In this document: piece after piece, positions 24,440-29,250 of the stretch
Layout: each line of letters opens with the position of its first letter
Numbering within the stretch: position 1 is the first letter of the stretch
Assembly: GCA_030679805.1 (NCBI GenBank)
Contig: JAUXST010000220.1
Coordinates: 1 to 29,250 of the forward strand
Length of the DNA: 29,250 nt
Direction: 5' to 3'
Origin: Reyranella sp.
GTDB taxonomy: Bacteria; Pseudomonadota; Alphaproteobacteria; Reyranellales; Reyranellaceae
Made by a program: the position numbers and the translations under genes
Notes under the pieces: generated by a model
What the model was told of the DNA's origin: nothing
The model's input: only the letters and a program-made list of their open reading frames with translations
Database searches by the model: none

Positions 24440-24931
24440 ATGAAGCTGCGTCATGTCTTTGCGACCGCCCTTGCTATCGGCGTGCTGTCGGCCGCCGCAT
24501 CTGCCGCGCCAGGCCACGCGCCGGGCGAAGGCCACAGTCATCCGGCGGAGACAGCCTACGGCAAGCCGGGCGATCCCAAGAAGCCGGCGCGCATCGTCCA
24601 GATCGTGATGCGCGAGTCCGACGGCAAGATGCTGTTCGTTCCCGATACCCTCAAGATCCGGAAAGGGGAGCAGGTGCGCTTCCAGCTTCGCAACAACGGT
24701 GAGGTCGATCATGAATTCGTGGTCGCGACGGTGGAAGAGAATCTCAAGCACATGAAGGAGATGGAGAAGAACCCCGACATGGAGCACGACGACCCCAATG
24801 CCCGCCGCGTGAAGCCGAAGAAGACCGCCGAGATCGTCTGGCAGTTCACCAAGGCCGGCACGTTCGACTTTTCCTGCCTCATCCCCGGCCATCGCCAGGC
24901 CGGCATGTTCGGCACCATCGTCGTCGAGTAG
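24440..24931 (+). CDS. Periplasmic cupredoxin
   Basis: 163 residues: Sec signal (cleavage near SAAA/APG), a His-rich start of the mature protein (GHAPGEGHSHP), then a cupredoxin domain. Type-1 copper ligands are visible: His91 in VDHEFV, Cys146, His151 and Met156 in FSCLIPGHRQAGMFG. A charged Met/His insert lies at about 103-116 (KHMKEMEKNPDMEHDD). It is a blue-copper electron carrier or copper store of the plastocyanin/azurin type. It follows the multicopper oxidase by 18 bases with AGGAGA as ribosome binding site, suggesting it exchanges electrons or copper with that enzyme. Confidence 0.92.
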   Translation: MKLRHVFATALAIGVLSAAASAAPGHAPGEGHSHPAETAYGKPGDPKKPARIVQIVMRESDGKMLFVPDTLKIRKGEQVRFQLRNNGEVDHEFVVATVEENLKHMKEMEKNPDMEHDDPNARRVKPKKTAEIVWQFTKAGTFDFSCLIPGHRQAGMFGTIVVE

Positions 24932-24959
24932 TTCACGTCAAGGTTTGAGGGAGATTCGC

Positions 24960-25250
24960 ATGTTCAGGACTCTAATTTCCGTCGCGCTCGCGGTGTTCTT
25001 CACTGTTGGCACCGCCTGGGCCGATGGCGACATGGTCAAGGGCGAAGTGGTCAAGATCGACAAGTCCGCCGGCAAGATCACGCTCAAGCACGGGCCGATC
25101 AAGAAGCTCGACATGGATTCAATGACCATGGTGTTCCGTGTCGCCGACCCGGCCATGCTTGACAAGGTCAAGGCCGGCGACAGGGTTACGTTCGAAGCTG
25201 ATCGCGTCAACGGCGCGATCACCGTCACTACCCTCGACAAGATCAAGTGA
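24960..25250 (+). CDS. CusF-like periplasmic copper-binding protein
   Basis: 96 residues: signal peptide to about 21 (WA), then one small beta-barrel of the CusF fold. Aligned by eye with E. coli CusF, the ligands His36, Met47 and Met49 are His44, Met55 and Met57, but Trp44 (the cation-pi partner of copper) is Met52 (LDMDSMTMVF). The start is the ATG at 24960 after GAGGGAGA. An upstream GTG in frame (24945) would add a few residues and is less likely. In CusCFBA the protein carries Cu(I) to the pump; here it probably passes copper among the oxidase, cupredoxin and outer-membrane factor. The last bases overlap the next gene (GTGA). A broken copy of its 3' part lies at 27840-27947. Confidence 0.9.
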   Translation: MFRTLISVALAVFFTVGTAWADGDMVKGEVVKIDKSAGKITLKHGPIKKLDMDSMTMVFRVADPAMLDKVKAGDRVTFEADRVNGAITVTTLDKIK

Positions 25251-25546
25251 CACAAAGACAGCACCGCGTACCCCGATCAATCGTGTCGGCGCTGGCGACG
25301 GCAACCCTGGCCGTCGCCGCGTCGATGACGGCAATGGCCACCCGCGCCAGTGATCGGGAACTGCAGGCGACTCTCGATCGTTCGGGGTGCGTGCCCGAAC
25401 GCATCGTTCCGATGAGGCTGTCGCCGGCGCTCGTCGTCTACGAAGTTACTTGCCGGGCGGCGAGACGAGTCCTGCAGGTCACCTGTTTGGAGTCGGAGTG
25501 TCGGCTTCAAATCCCACTCCGCAAGGATAATGATGACAAGTCGTAG
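25247..25546 (+). CDS. Exported four-Cys protein of the copper cluster
   Basis: 99 residues, not recognised. A signal-like N-terminus (SIVSALATATLAVAASMTAM) is followed by a small domain with Cys at 48, 69, 80 and 85 (LDRSGCVP, YEVTCR, QVTCLESECRL) that may form disulfides or bind copper. The start is a GTG overlapping the stop of the CusF-like gene (GTGA), so it is coupled and probably has the same job area. Met30, inside the frame, is another possible start but would lose the signal. A decayed copy of its 3' end is at 27194-27259. Confidence 0.65.
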   Translation: MTQRQHRVPRSIVSALATATLAVAASMTAMATRASDRELQATLDRSGCVPERIVPMRLSPALVVYEVTCRAARRVLQVTCLESECRLQIPLRKDNDDKS

Positions 25547-25567
25547 CGAAAGGACATTGGACCATGC

Positions 25568-26914
25568 ATGGCCGTTCCTTCGAGATATGGCGGCGTTGAT
25601 CTCATGAGCCGTGGCCGCGCTTTCGTCGTCTTCGCTGTGGCAGCTGCCATCGGCTCGGCGGCCGGTTGGGCATCGGCCCAACCGGGGCCATTGCTCGATG
25701 CCGACTCAATGCTGCTGCAAGGCGCGCCCATGAGCATCATCGCAACGGTTCCTGGCATGCCTGCCGTTGTCGACGAGAGCAATCTTTACAGCGAGACCGG
25801 TATCGGACGTCTAAGCCCTGCGGTCGAAGGGGCACTGGAGCGGGTCTACGTGCCCAATCGCGCCGCCAATACCGTGTCCGTCATCGATCCGGCTTCTCTC
25901 AAGGTGATCGATACCTTTAAGGTCGGCATTCACCCGCAGCATGTGGTGCCCTCCTGGGACCTACGTACGCTCTGGGTTGCCAATAATGCCGAAGGTCGCA
26001 CGGATGGCAGCCTGACACCCATCGATCCCGGCACGGCCAAACCAGGTCCGTCGATCCCGGTAGATGATCCTTACAATGTTTATTGGTCGCCGGACGGCCG
26101 CTACGCCATCGTGGTGGCTGAGGAGCGCCAGCGACTGGACTTTCGCAACGCGCACACGATGAAGTTCGAGTATTCGATAGCGACACCGAACTGCGTGGGT
26201 ATCAATCACGCGGATTTCTCGATCGACGGCAAGTTTGCCTTGTTCACTTGTGAATTCGGTGGAGCGATCACCAAGATCGACCTCGTCAGTCGCGTGGTCA
26301 TGGGTACGCTCGTGTTGAGTCCGTACTTCGATCGATCGGATACGCCAGCCGTGCTCGCCGCCTCCGACAACAAGCCAGGCACGGTCTTGGAATCCAGGGA
26401 ACTCGGCGGCGCGCTCCGTACGACCAAAGGCATGCCGCAGGACGTGCGGATATCTCCAGACGGAAGAAAATTCTTCGTGGCTGACATGAAGGCCGACGGC
26501 GTTCACGTCGTCGATGGCAATTCTTTCAAGCAGGTCGCCTTCGTCGCCACCGGCGTCGGCGCGCACGGCCTGTACCCGAGCCGCGACGGAAAGCTTCTCT
26601 ATGTGGCGAATCGCGGCTCCAACAAGATTCTCGGTCCGCCGGGCGGCAAAGGCAGCGTCTCGGTGATCGACTTCGCCACCCTCAAGGTCGTGCAGACGTG
26701 GCCGCTTCCCGGTGGTGGCAGCCCCGACATGGGCAACGTCAGCGCCGACGGCCGATACCTGTGGCTGTCGGGTCGTTTCGACGACGTCGTCTATCGCTTC
26801 GACACGACTTCGGGCAGCGTCGACAAGATCAAGGTCGGCCGCGAACCACATGGCCTGACGGTCTGGCCTCAGCCGGGGCGGTACTCGCTGGGTCATACGG
26901 GCAACCTGCGGTGA
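25568..26914 (+). CDS. Exported YVTN-type beta-propeller protein
   Basis: 448 residues: signal peptide (RAFVVFAVAAAIGSAAG, with ASAQP) and then repeated blades with the YVTN pattern: VYVPNRAANTVSVIDPASLK, LWVANNAEGRTDG, FFVADMKADGVHVVDG, LYVANRGSNKILG and SVSVIDFATLKVV. This makes a seven-bladed periplasmic propeller, related by eye to YncE and to cytochrome-d1-like or NirF propellers. It has no CxxCH haem motif. The start is uncertain: ATG 25568 sits 14 bases after AAAGGA, while ATG 25604 (MSRGRAFVV) gives a more usual signal peptide length. The gene follows the four-Cys gene by 21 bases and precedes decayed DNA and the cytochrome gene. Function unknown; a redox or copper-binding role is inferred from the neighbours. 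Confidence 0.88.
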   Translation: MAVPSRYGGVDLMSRGRAFVVFAVAAAIGSAAGWASAQPGPLLDADSMLLQGAPMSIIATVPGMPAVVDESNLYSETGIGRLSPAVEGALERVYVPNRAANTVSVIDPASLKVIDTFKVGIHPQHVVPSWDLRTLWVANNAEGRTDGSLTPIDPGTAKPGPSIPVDDPYNVYWSPDGRYAIVVAEERQRLDFRNAHTMKFEYSIATPNCVGINHADFSIDGKFALFTCEFGGAITKIDLVSRVVMGTLVLSPYFDRSDTPAVLAASDNKPGTVLESRELGGALRTTKGMPQDVRISPDGRKFFVADMKADGVHVVDGNSFKQVAFVATGVGAHGLYPSRDGKLLYVANRGSNKILGPPGGKGSVSVIDFATLKVVQTWPLPGGGSPDMGNVSADGRYLWLSGRFDDVVYRFDTTSGSVDKIKVGREPHGLTVWPQPGRYSLGHTGNLR

Positions 26915-26946
26915 GGAAGACGTCCCCTTCGGCGATACTCTTGCAA

Positions 26947-26959
26947 CCCGCCAGGCGGG
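26947..26959 (+). terminator. Short hairpin after the beta-propeller gene
   Basis: CCCGC/GCGGG with a three-base loop, followed by a modest T-rich stretch (GATTTCC). It lies 33 bases after the stop and may end or slow transcription. Weak by T-run standards. Confidence 0.3.
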
Positions 26960-27004
26960 CGTTGAGATTTCCTTCTTCACCGTCGAACCGCAGGCCGAAC
27001 GCGT

Positions 27005-27191
27005 TCAGAACGGGGGGCGGCGCAGGATGGCGGCGCCGATTCTGTGGGCGAGCAAAAGTCGCTGCCTCTCCGGCATTTGCACTGCACGGCGCTCGTGCTC
27101 TTCCGCCACCCGTACCGGGTCATGCCCGTGGCTTGTACAGCGACAACGCCACGGGCGCGAACAGCACCAGCGAACCGCCAGTGGCATGGCT
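27005..27191 (-). pseudogene. Frameshifted C-terminal fragment of a membrane protein
   Basis: Minus-strand reading gives SHATGGSLVLFAPVALSLYK at about 27132-27191, then MTRYGWRK in a second frame (just below 27123), then EHERRAVQMPERQRLLLAHR in a third, ending in a stop at 27005. Joined across two frameshifts, this reads like one membrane-protein tail. The family is not identified. The 5' part is missing, cut at the junction with the four-Cys gene fragment near 27192. No intact version is in the window. Confidence 0.4.
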
Positions 27192-27193
27192 CA

Positions 27194-27259
27194 CAAGTGA
27201 TCTGCCTCGAGTCGGAACGCTGCCTCCGAATCCGGCCTCTCCAGGGCAATGAGAAATAG
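27194..27259 (+). pseudogene. Fragment of a second four-Cys gene
   Basis: The frame QVICLESERCLRIRPLQGN then EK-stop matches QVTCLESECRLQIPLRKDN of the intact gene at 25247 (positions 78 on). QV-CLESE is identical apart from one residue. Upstream of 27194 the likeness stops abruptly. The cytochrome gene starts one base after the stop, so this is probably the tail of an old neighbour kept by a deletion. Confidence 0.5.
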
Positions 27260-27260
27260 A

Positions 27261-27728
27261 ATGCCAAAAAAGTCACCGCAGCGCTCGGCCGCGAGGAAGT
27301 CCATCTACATCGGCCTGGCAGTCGTGTTGGTCGCAGTCGTCGTTGGCGCGGTTTTTTTCGCCTGGAGACCGGCGCCGCCATCGCAGGTCGAGACCGGCCG
27401 GCGTCTCTATGCGGAAGCCTGCGCGGCCTGCCACGGCGCATCGCTCGAAGGTCAGGCGAACTGGCAAAGGCGGCTGCCGAATGGCCGGATGCCGGCGCCG
27501 CCCCACGATGCCTCGGGGCATACGTGGCACCATTCCGACGAAGTCCTCTTCCGCATCACTAGGGATGGCCCGGCGGCATATCCGGAAGGCTACCAGACGG
27601 ACATGCTGGCCTTTGGGCAGCGTCTGACCGATCAGGAAATCTTGGCGACCCTGGCCTTCCTCAAGAGCACATGGCCGCCTGAGATCAGGGCAAAACAGGA
27701 ACGTATCAACCTCGACTCTCGGCGCTGA
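27261..27728 (+). CDS. Membrane-anchored cytochrome c
   Basis: 155 residues: basic N-terminus, one uncleaved membrane anchor at about 15-34 (YIGLAVVLVAVVVGAVFFAW), then a single class-I cytochrome c domain. The haem site is CAACH (54-58) in YAEACAACHG, and the likely axial Met is Met115 in TDMLAFGQRL. The insert NGRMPAPPHDASGHTWHHSD is His/Pro-rich. It would carry electrons in the periplasm, perhaps from the multicopper oxidase or cupredoxin to the respiratory chain. The start is taken as ATG 27261 (MPKKS), just after the relict stop; ATG 27249 in the same frame lies within the fragment of the four-Cys gene and is less likely native. Confidence 0.88.
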   Translation: MPKKSPQRSAARKSIYIGLAVVLVAVVVGAVFFAWRPAPPSQVETGRRLYAEACAACHGASLEGQANWQRRLPNGRMPAPPHDASGHTWHHSDEVLFRITRDGPAAYPEGYQTDMLAFGQRLTDQEILATLAFLKSTWPPEIRAKQERINLDSRR

Positions 27729-27839
27729 GAGCCGTAGCGGGCGTGACGCCTCGGACCGCGGTCGGAAATGTCGAGCGGTCGGTCCGTATGCGGGGAGCGC
27801 TGGGAGGGACCTTGTCGGCGAGAGGGCGGATGCCCACCA

Positions 27840-27947
27840 GCCGATCCGGGGATGCTCGACAAGGTGAAGGCCGGCGACAAGATCGGGTTCGAGGCCGACC
27901 GAGTGAACGGCGCCATCACCGCAACGAAGATTTGTACTGTCCACTAA
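27840..27947 (+). pseudogene. 3' fragment of a second cusF-like gene
   Basis: The frame ADPGMLDKVKAGDKIGFEAD, then RVNGAITATK, matches ADPAMLDKVKAGDRVTFEAD and RVNGAITVTT of the intact cusF-like gene at 24960. The signal peptide, the copper ligands and the 5' half are absent, and the end is replaced by ICTVH and a TAA. The rest of 27729-28193 shows no gene I can support; the open frame through it (27743-28126) reads as low-quality sequence and runs across the fragment in the wrong phase. Confidence 0.7.
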
Positions 27948-28210
27948 CCACATGGGTTGTGGCGGCGATGAAGCCCTTCGCGGCGGCCAAGCCACTCGCG
28001 CAAGAAATGTGCCTTGCCAACAAGAGTCTCAAACACGCCGCGAGTCGTGGTCCCAGACGGGATTTGATCTATCTCAAGTTGTCGCGCGTGGATGTCGCGT
28101 ATGCATCACAAGCGGGAGGTCCATAGCGTCGGGCCGGTCCATCGATCCATCGAAGCGTCGTTGCACTCTTCGACACTGTGGATTTTCGAACGCAAGGAGG
28201 AGAGCCTGTG

Positions 28211-28582
28211 ATGAAAGTTCATCATTTCCTGGTGCTCCCAATCACCGCCGCCGCGCTTGCGGCGTGCCAGCCGATGTCGACGGGCACGGTGAAGGATCTC
28301 AATGTCCGCGACTGGGATGGGCACAGCGCGGCCCATCTCATTCAATCCTGGGGGACTCCGCACCACAACTATCCGATGGCCGATGGTGGCCGGGCGATCG
28401 GCTATATGTTCACCAACCAGGCGGTGACGGGGCCGAAATCTCAGGTCCTCTTTCAGGCGAGGAATTGCATGATCAACTTCACGGTCGATCGGAACGGCAT
28501 CATCGACGATGCGACGGCAACCGGATCGAAGTGCACGATCGGACCTCATGGCGGCATGCATCCCCCGGCCAGCAAGACCTAG
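28211..28582 (+). CDS. Small lipoprotein, unknown
   Basis: 123 residues: signal peptide with lipobox (ITAAALAAC, Cys19), then a small domain: LIQSWGTPHHNYPMADGGRA, IGYMFTNQ, ARNCMINFTVDRNGIIDDA and KCTIGPHGGMH. Two further Cys may pair, and the His/Met content fits a metal-rich setting. The W-G-x-P...G-G-R...Y pattern recalls small outer-membrane lipoproteins of the SmpA/OmlA type, but not closely enough to name. The start is the ATG at 28211 after AAGGAGG; a GTG three bases earlier is possible. It stands alone on the plus strand after the decayed region and is convergent with the Spy-like gene. Confidence 0.75.
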   Translation: MKVHHFLVLPITAAALAACQPMSTGTVKDLNVRDWDGHSAAHLIQSWGTPHHNYPMADGGRAIGYMFTNQAVTGPKSQVLFQARNCMINFTVDRNGIIDDATATGSKCTIGPHGGMHPPASKT

Positions 28583-28638
28583 GATATCGGTCTTGTGGCA
28601 GGCGAGCTGAGCCGCGCGTGGTTGGCGCCGTGAAAAGC

Positions 28639-28673
28639 TTCGGAAGTGATCGGTAAGGACCGTCGCTTCCGAA
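28639..28673. terminator. Hairpin terminator between convergent genes
   Basis: TTCGGAAG (28639-28646) and CTTCCGAA (28666-28673) form an 8-bp stem, with an inner CGGT/ACCG extension. On the minus strand CTTTTC follows, giving a short T-run, so it probably ends the Spy-like transcript. On the plus strand it could also serve the lipoprotein gene, with a weaker tail. Confidence 0.6.
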
Positions 28674-28697
28674 CTCTTCCGCGACCCCGCACGTCCG

Positions 28698-29250
28698 TCA
28701 CATCATTCCCATCGGGCTCATCAGCAGCTCGTCGGCGACCTTCTTCTGGTCGTCGCTGAGCGACGCGTAAAGCGGATCGACGGCGGCGCTCAGCGCGCGA
28801 ACCGTTTCGAGCCGCGCGGTCAGCGTCTTCTCGTAGTGGGCGAGGCGCTCGGGCGCGGTCGAGGACTTCATGCCGCCCTGCATCATCGCCGGCTTCGCGG
28901 CCCCGGCGTTCTTGCCCTCTGCGGTCTTGGCCATGCTGCGGATGACCTCGGCGAACTTGGTCCACTGCGGCTCCTGGGCCGGGGTGATCTTCAGTTCGGT
29001 CTTCAGGAAGGCGAGCCTGCCCTCGACATGCTTCAGCGGCCTGTCACCCATCATGCCGCCGTGCATCATGGCCATCATGCGGCTCATGTCGCCGCCCATC
29101 ATGCTGCCGCCCTTCATGCCGCCAGCGCCGGCACCCTTCATCTCCATGCCGCCCGGCACGGCGGGCGCCGCCTGGGTCTTGTCGGAATGATCGTGGGGGC
29201 TGCGGTCGTCGCCGGGACGTGATTGGGCATGGGAAGCAAGCGGCACGGTC
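28698..29250 (-). CDS. Spy/CpxP-like Met-rich periplasmic protein, partial
   Basis: At least 183 residues; the N-terminus, with most of the signal peptide, lies beyond the right edge (the visible start, VPLASHAQS, looks like a cleavage region). A GTG at 29246 could be read as a start but would remove the signal. The mature part opens with a His/Met/Gly-rich tract (GGMEMKGAGAGGMKGGSMMG, then MSRMMAMMHGGMMGD), good for copper binding. A helical domain with LTxxQ-like repeats follows: KITPAQEPQW near 90-100 and SLSDDQKKVADELL near the end. This is the Spy/CpxP/ZraP family of periplasmic chaperones and metal-stress sensors. Its place beside the copper cluster suggests a copper-stress role. Confidence 0.82.
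   Translation of the reverse strand, partial: TVPLASHAQSRPGDDRSPHDHSDKTQAAPAVPGGMEMKGAGAGGMKGGSMMGGDMSRMMAMMHGGMMGDRPLKHVEGRLAFLKTELKITPAQEPQWTKFAEVIRSMAKTAEGKNAGAAKPAMMQGGMKSSTAPERLAHYEKTLTARLETVRALSAAVDPLYASLSDDQKKVADELLMSPMGMM

Noticed and set aside
27743..28126. 127-residue plus-strand open frame
   Set aside because: It crosses the cusF-like fragment in the wrong phase, has no good ribosome binding site and no recognisable domain.
1..29250. tRNA, rRNA, CRISPR arrays, insertion sequences
   Set aside because: I found no cloverleaf genes, rRNA segments, repeat-spacer arrays, transposase genes or flanking terminal repeats. The repeats seen are the short ones listed.

Overview
ORGANISM. The DNA is high-GC (roughly 65%) and gene-dense, with many TGATG, GTGA and ATGA stop/start overlaps. 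HmuP, the HmuRSTUV layout, CsoR-controlled copper genes and the codon use all suggest a free-living alphaproteobacterium, perhaps Rhodospirillales/Reyranella-like. This is inferred from gene content only; there is no rRNA or other marker in the window. LAYOUT. (1) 1-4276, minus strand: an operon of two SrfA-like single-pass membrane proteins followed by SrfB, an actin/Hsp70-like ATPase that runs off the left edge. (2) 4333-11479, minus strand: a complete haem uptake operon, hmuP-hmuR-tonB-hmuS-hmuT-hmuU-hmuV. A Fur-box-like 21-bp palindrome lies upstream, at 11512-11532. (3) 11579-12686, plus strand: three tightly coupled small genes (a Cys-containing unknown, a small unknown and a VOC-fold protein) that diverge from hmuP across the same palindrome. 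(4) 12687-16555: housekeeping and single genes, namely kup (minus), a carboxymuconolactone-decarboxylase-like protein, purC (plus) and a small lipoprotein (minus). (5) 16603-20640, minus strand: a copper P-type ATPase, a DUF2933-like protein, an unknown membrane protein and a TerC-family protein. (6) 20680-27728, plus strand: csoR and a long periplasmic copper-handling cluster. It encodes an exported Cys/Met protein, a small lipoprotein, a TolC-family outer-membrane factor, a multicopper oxidase, a cupredoxin, a CusF-like protein, an exported four-Cys protein, a YVTN beta-propeller and a membrane-anchored cytochrome c. (7) 26915-28697: decayed DNA with fragments of a second cusF-like gene, of the four-Cys gene and of a frameshifted membrane-protein gene, plus a small lipoprotein and a hairpin terminator. 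(8) 28698 to the right edge, minus strand: a Met-rich Spy/CpxP-like protein. HOW THE GENES WORK TOGETHER. HmuR and TonB bring haem across the outer membrane, HmuT-U-V carry it to the cytosol and HmuS handles it there; HmuP and Fur probably give iron control. In the copper half, CsoR appears to sit on one palindrome between two face-to-face promoters, and both transcripts are predicted to begin at or within a base or two of their start codons. CopA exports cytosolic copper, while the oxidase, cupredoxin, CusF and cytochrome handle it in the periplasm. The clearest leads are the two-paralogue SrfA/SrfB module, the unknown genes sharing the Fur box, the predicted leaderless CsoR switch, and the redox-protein copper cluster with its broken duplicate fragments.
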